Shown piece by piece: positions 1 to 9,668 of a DNA stretch of 64,000 bases; position 1 is the first letter of the stretch; every line of letters begins with the position of its first letter. Under the pieces are notes generated by a model, which was not told where the DNA came from, searched no databases, and worked only from the letters and a program-made list of their open reading frames with translations. This DNA comes from JAUWKC01 sp035527845 (lineage in GTDB: Bacteria; Planctomycetota; Phycisphaerae; Sedimentisphaerales; Anaerobacaceae), in NCBI GenBank assembly GCA_035527845.1, contig DATKZT010000024.1:35628-99627 (forward strand). Direction: 5' to 3'. The position numbers and the translations under genes were made by a program.

Positions 1-698
1 ACCGCTGAAAAAGCCGCACTTTCGTTTTCAATCTCAAATATACTCCCGCCCCGCATTGAAGCCTCGAATACCCGCTGGTCGTAAGGCACGCACCCGAATA
101 CCTCCACGCCGTCCAGTTCCTTCCCCTCTTCAGCCCTGTTCCAGATTACTCCAATCCGCTTGACATCTATCGGCAGCTCGCCCGCCAGCTCGAAAATCCT
201 TTTGGCCGTCACCTCCCCGATAGGCGAACACTCCGCGGCTATGCACAGCACGTCAACGTTATTCGTTGTCCGGCGGGACAGATGCTCCATTCCGGCCTCG
301 TTGTCTATCACCACGAAGCTGTAGGAATCGTTGAGCTTGTCCATGAACTTTCGCAGCAGGTTGTTGACGGCGCAGTAGCAGTCGGGCCCTTCCGGCCTGC
401 CCATCGTCAACAGGTCAAAACCCTTCGCTTCCGTCAGCGCCTGCTGCAGCCCGTACTCGAACGTCCGCACCCGGTCCATGCCGCCGCTCTCCGGCCGCTT
501 CTGACGCGCACCCTCACGAAGCTCCGCAACCGTCCCGGCCGGCTCCACACCCATCGTAATACCAAGACAAGAATTAGGGTCGGCATCCACAGCAAGAATA
601 CCCTTCGAGGCCTGCTCCATCAAAGCCCGAATCATCATCGCCGCCAGCGTCGTCTTGCCCGAGCCCCCTTTGCCGCTCACCGCTATAGTTGTTGCCAT
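1..698 (-). CDS. cooC: CooC-type nickel-insertion ATPase for CO dehydrogenase (3' end outside window)
   Basis: This is a P-loop ATPase of the MinD/CooC family, which matures the Ni-containing C-cluster of CO dehydrogenase in the cytoplasm. The translation begins MATTIAVSGKGGSGKTT, a deviant Walker A motif with the signature lysine (residues 9-17), followed by a DADPNS motif near residue 39. A Cys-Tyr-Cys pair at residues 107 and 109 matches the CxC that coordinates metal at the CooC dimer interface. The start is the ATG complementary to 696-698. The reading frame stays open to position 1, so about 232 residues are visible and the C-terminus is missing. It lies 15 bp downstream of the RACo gene and is the last visible gene of the CODH/ACS operon, which supports the CooC assignment over a general Mrp/MinD ATPase. 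Confidence 0.88.
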   Translation of the reverse strand, partial: MATTIAVSGKGGSGKTTLAAMMIRALMEQASKGILAVDADPNSCLGITMGVEPAGTVAELREGARQKRPESGGMDRVRTFEYGLQQALTEAKGFDLLTMGRPEGPDCYCAVNNLLRKFMDKLNDSYSFVVIDNEAGMEHLSRRTTNNVDVLCIAAECSPIGEVTAKRIFELAGELPIDVKRIGVIWNRAEEGKELDGVEVFGCVPYDQRVFEASMRGGSIFEIENESAAFSA

Positions 699-713
699 CA
701 ATCTGCCTCGCTT

Positions 714-2630
714 TCAAGCCTTTCCCGCCGCCATCGGTATCGATGGAAACAGCGATAGGTCCGTGTGCGGCAGAAACTTCGCCCTGACGAATTCATCCAT
801 GTACCTGGGATGGCTCATCAAATCAAAGTATGTCATACTCCTGGCGATTTCCTCGGCCGTCTCCAGCGCCTTTCGGCTCAGCAGCACCGTCTTGGCGCCG
901 GCAATCGAAGTATTTCCCACAAACTGAATCTTTTCCAAAGGCACGTCAGGCAGCATCCCAATAGTGACCGCCTGTTTAGTGTTCAGGAAGTTGCCGAATC
1001 CGCCCGCCAGATAAACCGCGTCAAGGTCCTCCGGGCTGGTCTGCGTGGAATCCATCAGCACACGAATGGCTGCAAACACGCCGGCCTTGGAGCGAATCAG
1101 ATTGTCTATGTCGGCCTGCGTAATCACTATCTCCTGATGCTCGTTGGCAGGGGGGACCAACTGATATTGCAGGCCCTCGTCGCCTTCGGTTAATCTGGCG
1201 TTTCCGTTTGTCCTGAACCGCCCGGTTCTGTCGATAATCCCGTTCACAAACAATTCAGCCAGCGTGTCCAGCAGTCCCGAGCCGCAAATGCCGGCAGGAT
1301 GCCTATCGCCAATGGTTCGGAACTCGCAGGAACCATCCGGCCGAATCGCAAGCTTTTCAATTGCTCCCGCCCCTGCGCGCATACCATTCTTGACGCCACT
1401 GCCTTCGAACGCCGGGCCCGCGGAGCTTGACGCGCAGACCAGCCAGTCCCGATTGCCGAGGACGACCTCGCCGTTGGTCCCGATGTCGGCGAACAGCGAT
1501 ATTCGTTTCTTAGTGTTGAGCCTCGTCGCCAGCACGCCGGCGACTATGTCACTGCCCACGTATGCCGCCACGCTCGGCAGACAGTACAGCAGAGCGCGCT
1601 TGTTGATTTGAATGCCGGTCTCGGCCGCACGAATCGGAGGGACAAAGCTTGCCGATGCGATATAAGGCTCCCTGCGGATCTGCGTTGGGTCGAGATTCAA
1701 AAGAAAATGCACCATCGCGGTGTTGCCGGAGCATATTATCGTCGTGATGTCCTGCAGGTCGATTCTCTGCCTTTCGGCCAGGGTCACTATAAGATTATTC
1801 ACGTCCTGTACGATGCGGTTTTGCATCTCGTCGAACGCATCGTTCTCCTCGGCATAGATGATTCGGCGGATGTAATCTTCGCCGAAGTTTATCTGACTGT
1901 TGTAGGTTGCTTCCGTATCGACGGTCGTTGCATTAGTCATGTCAACCAGATGTGCCACGACCGTGGTTGTGCCCAGATCCACGGCCACGGCAAAGTTCGT
2001 CTTGCATCGCCTGCCGGGCTCGACCTCTATGACTTCGGTGGTGCCGCCGCGCCGGCCTATCGTCACGGCGACTTCATAATTTGCCTGGCGCAGGATTTTC
2101 GAGAGTCTCTGGAGAATCCGAAACCCGGTCTGCATTATCGGCGCGTCAACCTGCTCACGTATCGCCAGGTATAGGCGCTCGTGGTCCGCCGTGTTATCAT
2201 GCACGGTCGGAGGCGACATCTTCACACAGAGCTTGCGGACCAGCGGGTCGAACTCGAAGACGCCCATCGTCTCGCCGGCCAACTGGCTGAACCGGTGGGC
2301 GTCGCTTTCCACGAGTATCTGCCCGGCGCCCAGCGCATGCGACCTGGGAACCGTCACCGTAAGGTCCGACAGGACCTTCGTCTGGCACGCTAAAACGATA
2401 TTGTCCCGTATCTCACCGGGCGTAAGTAAAGTGGTCGGGCGGGTCTGAAATTCACCCTCGTTGATTACCACCTTGCACTTGCCGCAGTACCCGTCGCCCC
2501 CACAAATGCTCGTCAGGTACACGCCGACCTTGTGCGCCGCCTCCAGAAGAATCATCCCCACCGGAACTTCCATTCGCAGACCGCTCGGCTCGAACCGAAC
2601 CACGCACTTTTTCTTCTTCGCCTCTTCCAT
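714..2630 (-). CDS. acsV: Reductive activator of the corrinoid iron-sulfur protein (RACo)
   Basis: This is an ATP-dependent activator that re-reduces inactive Co(II) corrinoid protein so that it can again accept a methyl group. The N-terminus is a [2Fe-2S] ferredoxin domain with Cys residues in ICGGDGYCGKCK (about residues 43-52) and a fourth Cys in VLACQT. The rest is the ASKHA-type ATPase domain of the DUF4445 family, with AVDLGTTTVVAHL as the phosphate-binding motif and GTNGEVVLG, ICGSGLLD and LAGGFGNF as further conserved loops. The length (about 638 residues) fits characterised RACo proteins. I chose the ATG at 2630, 11 bp after the acsC stop. A GTG at 2651 that overlaps the acsC end would add seven residues and cannot be excluded. 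Gene position between acsC and cooC is the classic acetogen order. Confidence 0.9.
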   Translation of the reverse strand: MEEAKKKKCVVRFEPSGLRMEVPVGMILLEAAHKVGVYLTSICGGDGYCGKCKVVINEGEFQTRPTTLLTPGEIRDNIVLACQTKVLSDLTVTVPRSHALGAGQILVESDAHRFSQLAGETMGVFEFDPLVRKLCVKMSPPTVHDNTADHERLYLAIREQVDAPIMQTGFRILQRLSKILRQANYEVAVTIGRRGGTTEVIEVEPGRRCKTNFAVAVDLGTTTVVAHLVDMTNATTVDTEATYNSQINFGEDYIRRIIYAEENDAFDEMQNRIVQDVNNLIVTLAERQRIDLQDITTIICSGNTAMVHFLLNLDPTQIRREPYIASASFVPPIRAAETGIQINKRALLYCLPSVAAYVGSDIVAGVLATRLNTKKRISLFADIGTNGEVVLGNRDWLVCASSSAGPAFEGSGVKNGMRAGAGAIEKLAIRPDGSCEFRTIGDRHPAGICGSGLLDTLAELFVNGIIDRTGRFRTNGNARLTEGDEGLQYQLVPPANEHQEIVITQADIDNLIRSKAGVFAAIRVLMDSTQTSPEDLDAVYLAGGFGNFLNTKQAVTIGMLPDVPLEKIQFVGNTSIAGAKTVLLSRKALETAEEIARSMTYFDLMSHPRYMDEFVRAKFLPHTDLSLFPSIPMAAGKA

Positions 2631-2641
2631 GCCCCAAGCAG

Positions 2642-3976
2642 CTATTGCCACACTTCCTGAAGATATTTCGGCAGCATCGCCGACTCCCTCGGCCCAACCA
2701 TGACCTCCCAGCCCGTCGACTCCTCGAGCTTGCCGCTCATCACCGCCACGTAACCGGGAATTATAAGCTTGCGGTGTTTCACCAGGGCCTCCACGTTGTG
2801 CTTCGACATCGCCTCAGTCACCACCTTTTCGTTCAGCTTGTCACCCGAATAGGCCGTCAGCACGCTTGTACCCTCCGTATCCACCACAAGGATTCGACTC
2901 GCAATCCTGCTCGCCTCAACATCCGACTCCACCGTATAGTACGTCAGCGAAAAATTCGTCGTAAACATCAGCGGTGAATTCTCATCGGGCTCACCCACCG
3001 TGTAAATCTTCGGCTCCACCTGCACCGGCTTCTGCGGGTCGGTATAGACATTCATCACCACCGTCAGCATGGGCAGTATTACAGAAGGCTCGGTCGTGTC
3101 CATAACCACGATATTCGAGTACTTGCAGATCAGGCTCGCGGCGACTGCTTGTCTTTCGGGCTCGCCATCTTCCACGAAGGAAAGCACGGGATAGCCCAAG
3201 GGCCTGAAAACCTTCTTGAGACCGAGGACCCGCATCCTCGTAAGATTGTACAGCCTGTCGCGCAGGCTCAGCCCATCGAGACTGAGCACAATGTCCTCAA
3301 CTCCGGCACCGGCGATTTTCTCACTGAGGTCCGCCAGCGCCTCGATTGACTCGGCTTTGGCAATGAGCGGACATTTATTATCTTTGGCGATCTTAACCAT
3401 AGCCTCGGCCGTATCTGCAGAGGCCGCTCCGACAAGGGGCGTTGCATGGGTGGTCTTGCCGAGGGCGGCTTCCAGTGCGTCGGCCGAATCCGAACAGAGA
3501 ATCAGGGCCAACGGGCTTGCCTCTTTCACCGCCGCCGCCGCCGCAGCAAAGGTATCGGCTGAGCCGCTGTCGTTGACAACCGCTATCGCCTTTACGCCAA
3601 TCTTTATCCCCACCCGCTCGAACTGCAGCGCATTTATCGCCTCAATGCGCTTTTTCAGCTCCGGCCCGGCAAGCTTGTCTGAAACAGTAACCGCCAGCAC
3701 AGTCGGGTTGTGAAACTTCTCCTCGTGGCGAAAGAGCACAGTTTCCTGACCGACCTGAACCTGGTTGTCGGCGCTGCCGAACTTCACGAGCTTCATCGGG
3801 GGGGCGGCCGCCGCCGCAAGCAGGTTCCTGGCCTCCTGGGAGACGTCGGGACAATCATCCAGCTTGGCACGCTTCTGTGCAAGCTGCATCGCAAAGGCCA
3901 GACAAGTCGGCATACCACACTTCTTGCAGTTCGTCTTGGGCAGCAGCTTGAAGATTTCCAATCCGGTTAGAGCCAT
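2642..3976 (-). CDS. acsC: Corrinoid iron-sulfur protein large (gamma) subunit
   Basis: This subunit carries a [4Fe-4S] cluster and, with the AcsD small subunit, the corrinoid that delivers a methyl group to acetyl-CoA synthase. The N-terminal Fe-S motif is visible as CKKCGMPTC with a further Cys in DDCPD (about residues 17, 20, 25 and 42). The middle is a TIM-barrel region and the C-terminal part (for example TAYSGDKLNEKVV and IPGYVAVMSG) resembles the corrinoid-binding end of AcsC. The length of 444 residues is normal. The gene starts 115 bp downstream of acsB. Its partner AcsD and the methyltransferase AcsE are not in the window and may lie beyond the left edge. Confidence 0.93.
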   Translation of the reverse strand: MALTGLEIFKLLPKTNCKKCGMPTCLAFAMQLAQKRAKLDDCPDVSQEARNLLAAAAAPPMKLVKFGSADNQVQVGQETVLFRHEEKFHNPTVLAVTVSDKLAGPELKKRIEAINALQFERVGIKIGVKAIAVVNDSGSADTFAAAAAAVKEASPLALILCSDSADALEAALGKTTHATPLVGAASADTAEAMVKIAKDNKCPLIAKAESIEALADLSEKIAGAGVEDIVLSLDGLSLRDRLYNLTRMRVLGLKKVFRPLGYPVLSFVEDGEPERQAVAASLICKYSNIVVMDTTEPSVILPMLTVVMNVYTDPQKPVQVEPKIYTVGEPDENSPLMFTTNFSLTYYTVESDVEASRIASRILVVDTEGTSVLTAYSGDKLNEKVVTEAMSKHNVEALVKHRKLIIPGYVAVMSGKLEESTGWEVMVGPRESAMLPKYLQEVWQ

Positions 3977-4091
3977 GATATCCTTCCTTTTTTACCGTGA
4001 CAAACTCTACTTTCGCCGCCGAAAAAAAACACGGTCCCCTGAGTATACGAAATACTTGCTCCCGGGGCTACCGATTTCTTGTGAAGCTTCC

Positions 4092-6281
4092 TTAGAACAT
4101 CGGTTCCAAAGCGGTCGCCGGGTGGCCCGCTTTGGTTATGAATTCGAGGACCTCTTCTTCCGTCACCGCCGTACTCTCATCGGCTATCTTATCCAGAAAC
4201 TCGCCGCCGTCGAGACCCAGCTCGTTCGCCCGACTAACCAGCAAATCCCCGATCTCCTCCTTCAGCATCTTCGGCATCCACACTATCCGACGAATCCCAC
4301 CCTCCGCCGCGATAAATTTCCTCGAAGATATATAATGCTTCGAATGTCCGATGAAACCGGGCGTCTGCTGACCGCCCCCGACCGTGCCGGCCAGCGTCGA
4401 AAACTTCATCCCGCACGGCGTCATCTCCGCGAACTCGCGGTTGACGATCATTATCCCGCCCGTCGATGGCAGCACCGCCGCGATACACTCGAAGCAGCCG
4501 CAGGACGTCATAGGGTCGGTAATCATACTGTATTGACTCATCCGCTCCACGTTGCCCCCGCTCGTCTTTTGAACGAACGCGTTCACCTTGTCCCATTGGC
4601 CGACCTTTTCATCGACACACGTCCCTTTCGCAATCGGCTGATTCGCCCCCGCCGGGCTTATCTCGTACGCTGCGCGACAATCCAGCCAGCTATACGCACC
4701 GCACAACCCCGGCCGCTCGGGTGATATTACGCACAAATGATTCGGGGCAAAACTCTGGCACAGCGTGCACGAATAAAACGTGTCAATATCTTCATCCGTC
4801 ATCCCCGCCAGCCGCGCATCCCGCTCGGCATAAACCTTCGCCGCCTGCTCACGCAGCTTCTGAACGTCCGCCTCCTTGCTGAAAATCTTCACCTGTACCT
4901 TGTCGAGCACACTCGAATACTGCTCGTGATACATCGCGTGAAGTATCTTGCCGATGTGCTCCAGCCTGAAACCGGCCTTCATCGCGTCTTTGCTGATGCG
5001 CATCCAGATACTGTCACGCTGCCCCATGTGCCAGAGGCCCTGCGCCTCGTTCACAAACGTATGTATCTGCCTCTCAAGCACGGGCTCGAAATCCGCCTGC
5101 ATCTTCCGGCCCGCCACTTCGACCACCACACCGAGCGGCATCTTGCCTCCCGCCTCAATCGAGTCGATATCCGGTCCCTTGACCTCTATTTTGCCGTCCT
5201 CGACGTCGCCGATATCGACCATCCGCAGCCACTCGAACGCCGCAGTCCTTTGCCCGCCGAACTCCACGTGCATGTCGTCCTTGCGAATCCGCTCGCCCTC
5301 GAACGCCGGACTGTACGACACCGGAATCGGAACCTCCGAAATCTTTATCTTCAAACCGCGCACTTCAATCGCCTTCTCGATTATCTGCTCGTGCGGTATG
5401 TTCGAAACCACGTGCTCGTACGTGCACACACCGGTGGGAAGTATCTCCGGAATATCCGAATCCGCGATAACCGGAAATCCGTAATTGATCGCGCCTGCCG
5501 CCGTTGCGTACCACTCATCCGTCACCTCGCCCAGCGCCACCACGAACGCAAACACACGGTTCTTGTTGTAAAGCAGGTTCCGCGTGAAGTCACCCGCCTG
5601 GACGCCGCCGAAACTAAGCGCCGCCCGGCTGGCAAAACCCAGAGCGTAAATCGCCGCCGTTATCTCCCGTCCGAACGGAACCAGCCGGGTGTCCCAGCCC
5701 AGCTGAAGACCCCCCTCGATGAGCTGCTCGGCAAACGTCGTGCCGTTATAATGACCCGCCATGAATACGTAAAGACTCCGCTCCTGACACTTCCTCGCAA
5801 TCTTAACCGCCGTCTCGACGTCCGGCGCAGAACCGACTATCGCCGCAAAACCCGGCGCAGAGCCGTCCACGAACTGAATCCCGCGCTCACGCATTATCAC
5901 GTCGTCCGCCGCGCCCAGCCAGATGCCGTCCACGGGATTCGGACCTACCAGATACTTGCACGCCTCGATTATCTCCTCCGCAAAAAGCGTCGCCATACCC
6001 GCATCCAGCGTCGGACCGAGATAAGGCAGCCACAGCTCCTCATCCACAAGCGCCGGCAGCAAAGGCCTGATTTCCTCGGCCATCACCGCCTCGAAATCCG
6101 CCAGAGTCTCCACCGCCCGGCCCGTCATCGAATAAATGATCGGTATGTAATAACCCGTGTTCGGAAACTCGACCCTGCAGTCTCGCCCTTTCTGCTCAAT
6201 CGCCTTGTTCAGAATACTCTCCGCCTGATCGACTATCTTGTGTGCACCGCTTATCGCGCTCGCAGCAATCACTCTTGACAT
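4092..6281 (-). CDS. acsB: Acetyl-CoA synthase, CODH/ACS complex alpha subunit
   Basis: This enzyme joins CO, a methyl group from the corrinoid protein and coenzyme A to make acetyl-CoA. The A-cluster ligands are all present: four Cys for the [4Fe-4S] cubane at residues 505, 508, 517 and 527 (CTLCQSFAPNHLC then GLC), and the CGC motif at 594-596 that binds the two nickel ions. The 729-residue length includes the N-terminal CODH-contacting domain, so it is the bacterial form and not the shorter archaeal subunit. It follows acsA after a 36 bp gap, as expected for two subunits of one complex with an internal CO tunnel. Confidence 0.97.
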   Translation of the reverse strand: MSRVIAASAISGAHKIVDQAESILNKAIEQKGRDCRVEFPNTGYYIPIIYSMTGRAVETLADFEAVMAEEIRPLLPALVDEELWLPYLGPTLDAGMATLFAEEIIEACKYLVGPNPVDGIWLGAADDVIMRERGIQFVDGSAPGFAAIVGSAPDVETAVKIARKCQERSLYVFMAGHYNGTTFAEQLIEGGLQLGWDTRLVPFGREITAAIYALGFASRAALSFGGVQAGDFTRNLLYNKNRVFAFVVALGEVTDEWYATAAGAINYGFPVIADSDIPEILPTGVCTYEHVVSNIPHEQIIEKAIEVRGLKIKISEVPIPVSYSPAFEGERIRKDDMHVEFGGQRTAAFEWLRMVDIGDVEDGKIEVKGPDIDSIEAGGKMPLGVVVEVAGRKMQADFEPVLERQIHTFVNEAQGLWHMGQRDSIWMRISKDAMKAGFRLEHIGKILHAMYHEQYSSVLDKVQVKIFSKEADVQKLREQAAKVYAERDARLAGMTDEDIDTFYSCTLCQSFAPNHLCVISPERPGLCGAYSWLDCRAAYEISPAGANQPIAKGTCVDEKVGQWDKVNAFVQKTSGGNVERMSQYSMITDPMTSCGCFECIAAVLPSTGGIMIVNREFAEMTPCGMKFSTLAGTVGGGQQTPGFIGHSKHYISSRKFIAAEGGIRRIVWMPKMLKEEIGDLLVSRANELGLDGGEFLDKIADESTAVTEEEVLEFITKAGHPATALEPMF

Positions 6282-6317
6282 TCGCTTGGCCTCCTACTTC
6301 CGGGGCTCCACTCGCCC

Positions 6318-8258
6318 TTAAACAGTTAACGCCCGACGCTCTTCCATATCGTAGAGCTTTCGTTCCTTTTTCTCGTTTATTCCCAGAGCATCTCGCTTCT
6401 TTTCGATGTGCTCTATCATCAGCTTCGCCGCCTTGGCCGGGTCCGTCGCCGTCGCCCAGTGACCGCCGAAGTCCTTCTCTATCCCCTCGAGCAGATACTT
6501 CTTCACATTCTCGCTGCCCACGTAAGGGAAAAGTTCCTTGCCGAAAACCACCAGCACCCCGCTCGCAACAAAATACTGACCGATGGCAAACGCCTTCTCG
6601 GTAATCGACTCCAGGCACGCACCCGCAACCGGCAAATCGCTCAGGTCCTCGCCCAGCCCGCCTTCGGCGACAATCGCCGAGCACGCTACCAGCAGCCGGC
6701 TGTTATCCACACAACTGCCGCACGCCAGTATCGGCGGTATCCCCACCGTCTCGCATACCTCACGCAGACCGGGACCCGCCAGCTCCAGCGCCTCCTTCGG
6801 ATTCAGCATCGCCTGCTTGCCGCACGCAATCGTCGCGCAGCCCGTTGTCACCACCAGTACGTCCCTCTTGATCAATTCCTTCGCAAGATTCGTATGGGTA
6901 TAATCCAGCTCGACCTTCGGATTCGTACAGCCGACTATCGCACCGATGCCGCGTATCCTGCCGTTGATTATGTTATCATTCAGCGGCCGATAGCTCGCAC
7001 GAAACTTGCCGCCCAGCATATAGTTGATCGCCTCGTGACTGAAACCTACCACCGCACCCTCCTTCTGAGAAGGTATGTGCACCTCGCCCCGATTTTTGTA
7101 ATTGTCAATCGCCCTCGATACCAGCTCCTTCGCCGTCTTCAGCGCCGTATGCTCATCCATCGGCACGTGCTCCACCCCCGGCATCTTCGCCTTATCCGCC
7201 GTCGTCACCAGCTTCGTATGGAAACATGACGCAACCTGGCTCAGCCCCTGCATCACGCACTGAACGTCCACCGCCATCATGTCCACCGCGCCAGTCCCTA
7301 TCGCCAATTCCTGACACAGGAAGTTGCCAGCGATCGGCACCCCGTGACGAACCAGCAGCTCGTTGGCCGTGCAGCAGATGCCCGCAACGTTGATTCCCTT
7401 GGTGCCGGCCTTCTTCGCCTTGGCCACCAGCTCATTATCCTGGGCCGCCGCAACTATCATCTCCGACAAAATCGGCTCGTGCCCGTGCACTACTATATTC
7501 ACCTCATCTTTCTTCAGCACGCCGAGATTAATCTCGCCCCGTCCCGGAAAAGGCGTGCCGAAAAGAACATCCTGAAGCTCCGTCGCTATCATCGAACCGC
7601 CCCAGCCATCGGCCAAAGCCGTCCTGCTCGCGTGCATAATGATGTCCTTGTAGTCCTGGTCCACACCCATCGTGCTCCGGTGCAGCGCCTCCACCACCTC
7701 CCGGTCAACCGCCCGCGGCGTCACGCCATGTTTCTTCCAGATCGCCTGCCGAGGCCCGGGCGCACGACGAACCATAAGCTGCGTTCCCGTCGCCTTGCCG
7801 AACTCGCCAAGCACTATCTGCCCGACCTCCGCCGCAATCTCGTTCACCGAACGGTCTTTCGTCGCCACCCCAAGCTCCGCCGCCAGCTTATACAGCTTGC
7901 CCGTATCTTTGAACTTGTAGTCCGGCGCCTCACCTTTGGCTGTCGCAAGAAACACCTCCGCCACACCTCGCCCGTGGTCGCTGTGCGCGCTGGTGCCCGC
8001 GGCCACCGCCCTGAGAAAATTGCGAGCGACAATCGTATCCGCGTTCGCCCCGCACACCCCGACTTGAGGCCCTTCCCCGAACGGGTCAACCCGACACGGG
8101 CCCATCGTGCATATCCTGCAGCAAATCCCCAGCCTGCCGAAACCGCACTGCGGCTGCTGCGCATCCAGCCGGTCCCACGCCGTCTCAACGCCCGCTTGCG
8201 CCATGTGATCTATCATTTCCTGCGCCGCCTTATCACTACTACGCTTTTTTGTATCCAT
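6318..8258 (-). CDS. acsA: Ni-containing carbon monoxide dehydrogenase catalytic subunit
   Basis: This subunit interconverts CO2 and CO at a Ni-Fe-S C-cluster. The N-terminal B/D-cluster cysteines are clear in CGFGRLGICCRICTMGPCR (about residues 38-56), and later Cys-bearing blocks such as GICCTANELL, VGCTNPK, TTGCATIACGKQAM and ACGSCVDNSR match C-cluster and structural loops. The length (646) fits CooS/AcsA. Direct neighbours acsB, acsC, the RACo activator and cooC indicate a role in the acetyl-CoA pathway and not only CO oxidation. A ferredoxin and an FAD oxidoreductase encoded upstream may connect it to NAD(P)H. Confidence 0.96.
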   Translation of the reverse strand: MDTKKRSSDKAAQEMIDHMAQAGVETAWDRLDAQQPQCGFGRLGICCRICTMGPCRVDPFGEGPQVGVCGANADTIVARNFLRAVAAGTSAHSDHGRGVAEVFLATAKGEAPDYKFKDTGKLYKLAAELGVATKDRSVNEIAAEVGQIVLGEFGKATGTQLMVRRAPGPRQAIWKKHGVTPRAVDREVVEALHRSTMGVDQDYKDIIMHASRTALADGWGGSMIATELQDVLFGTPFPGRGEINLGVLKKDEVNIVVHGHEPILSEMIVAAAQDNELVAKAKKAGTKGINVAGICCTANELLVRHGVPIAGNFLCQELAIGTGAVDMMAVDVQCVMQGLSQVASCFHTKLVTTADKAKMPGVEHVPMDEHTALKTAKELVSRAIDNYKNRGEVHIPSQKEGAVVGFSHEAINYMLGGKFRASYRPLNDNIINGRIRGIGAIVGCTNPKVELDYTHTNLAKELIKRDVLVVTTGCATIACGKQAMLNPKEALELAGPGLREVCETVGIPPILACGSCVDNSRLLVACSAIVAEGGLGEDLSDLPVAGACLESITEKAFAIGQYFVASGVLVVFGKELFPYVGSENVKKYLLEGIEKDFGGHWATATDPAKAAKLMIEHIEKKRDALGINEKKERKLYDMEERRALTV

Positions 8259-8287
8259 AATAAGTCCTCAACTTGCCCTCTTATAAA

Positions 8288-9655
8288 TTACGCATCGGAA
8301 TCATCGGTAAGTGTAAGTGCCTTGCTTTCACCTATACTTTCGACCACAATGCTTGACTTCGCCGCGCAAAGCAGGGCCTCCCCGAACTTCCTCCGCGGCG
8401 AGTTGAATCTTGCCAGAAATTCTTCCCTTGCTTCATTATCGAGCACCGCGCTGTAAAGCTGGCAGGCAAATTGCGAGCCGTACTTCTTCGCAATAAGCTG
8501 GGCCCCCACGATTCGGTCCTCGGCGTCCGTCAGAATCTTCGCCGCCTCGAACAAACCGCCCGTGCCGCCGCTGCGCACCGCCTCGCCGGCGCTCAGGTCG
8601 TGAACTGCAACCTCCAGCCCCACATCCTTTGCCGTCGTCGTGCTGTGACCCACGCTGAAAATCTCATAACCCAGAATATGGTCCGCCTGTGCACGCACGA
8701 ACCCATCCGTCTGCAGCTCCGCTCCCGCCGCATTCGCACCCGCTATCTTGCCCGCCGCAGCCCCCGTGCTGCCCACAGGCGAATACACAAACTTGCCCGT
8801 ATCAAGGTCCGGACTCTCCGCACAGTCCCCGGCCGCATAAATCCCTTTCACCGAAGTCTCAAGCGAATTATCAACCTTGATAGCACCCGTCGAACCAAGC
8901 TCAATGCCGCACTTCTCGGCAAGCCGCACGTTCGGCTTCACACCAGTTCCCATCACCACCAGACCGGTCGCTATTCTCTTGCCCTTGTGCACGACATATT
9001 CGACCCGCTCCTTGCCGCCGATTTCCGAAATCGCTTCGCCCGTCAGCATCTTCAATCCCTGCTGCTCGAACTTCGCGCTGAGAAATTCCGAAAGCTCCGG
9101 TTCCAGAAGCCGCCGCAGTATCCTCGAACGCACGTTGAAGTAAACCTCCAGCGCCTTCTGCATCAGCGCCTCGGCTATCTCCAACGCGATAAAACCCGCG
9201 CCTATCACCACCGCGCAGCTCGCACTCCTGGCAGCCTCCACAATCTCTGCCGCCCCCTCGTACGTCGTGAATGTACATACTCCCTTTTTGTCCGCACCTG
9301 CAATCTTCGGTATCAGCGGGTGACCTCCCGTCGCAATTACCACCGCGTCATACGCCAGCTTCTCCTGCTTTTGCCCCGATGTAATCGAAACGGTCCTGCC
9401 CGCCGTGTTGATGTCCGTCGCCTCCGCAGGACAGATTGCGTTGATGTTGTACCGGCCCCGTATCTTCTCACTGAAAATGCTCGCTCCTTCAGGTCCGGTT
9501 ACATGACCCGCAATCAACGCCGGGATCCCGGGCCGACGGTAAGAAAGCCGGTCACTGCTCACAACCGTCACTTCAGCTTCAGAATCCTGCCCGGCCGCAG
9601 CTATCGCCGCCATCATCCCCGCCGCGCTGCTGCCGATAATTACTACCTTTCGCAC
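8288..9655 (-). CDS. FAD/NAD(P)-dependent oxidoreductase linked to CODH
   Basis: This is a two-dinucleotide-fold flavoprotein of the pyridine nucleotide-disulfide oxidoreductase class I group. The FAD-binding motif IIGSSAAGMMAAIAAAG is at the N-terminus, a second Rossmann motif IGAGFIALEIAEAL is near residue 150, and IYAAGDCAE is the FAD-binding motif near residue 295. Close relatives in the NADH oxidase/CoA-disulfide reductase group have a redox Cys in an SYxxCGIP context. Here the matching stretch is SYRRPGIPAL, so the Cys is absent and a peroxidase or disulfide reaction is unlikely. Placed between a CooF-like ferredoxin and CODH, it probably passes electrons between ferredoxin and NAD(P)H. 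That role is inferred from context. Confidence 0.82.
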   Translation of the reverse strand: MRKVVIIGSSAAGMMAAIAAAGQDSEAEVTVVSSDRLSYRRPGIPALIAGHVTGPEGASIFSEKIRGRYNINAICPAEATDINTAGRTVSITSGQKQEKLAYDAVVIATGGHPLIPKIAGADKKGVCTFTTYEGAAEIVEAARSASCAVVIGAGFIALEIAEALMQKALEVYFNVRSRILRRLLEPELSEFLSAKFEQQGLKMLTGEAISEIGGKERVEYVVHKGKRIATGLVVMGTGVKPNVRLAEKCGIELGSTGAIKVDNSLETSVKGIYAAGDCAESPDLDTGKFVYSPVGSTGAAAGKIAGANAAGAELQTDGFVRAQADHILGYEIFSVGHSTTTAKDVGLEVAVHDLSAGEAVRSGGTGGLFEAAKILTDAEDRIVGAQLIAKKYGSQFACQLYSAVLDNEAREEFLARFNSPRRKFGEALLCAAKSSIVVESIGESKALTLTDDSDA

Positions 9656-9668
9656 CCGTTGCCCTTCC

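Noticed and set aside
4737..6278. Long plus-strand frame of 513 codons
   Set aside because: It lies opposite acsB, is extremely Arg/His-rich and has no recognisable motif. It is a shadow of the GC-rich true gene.
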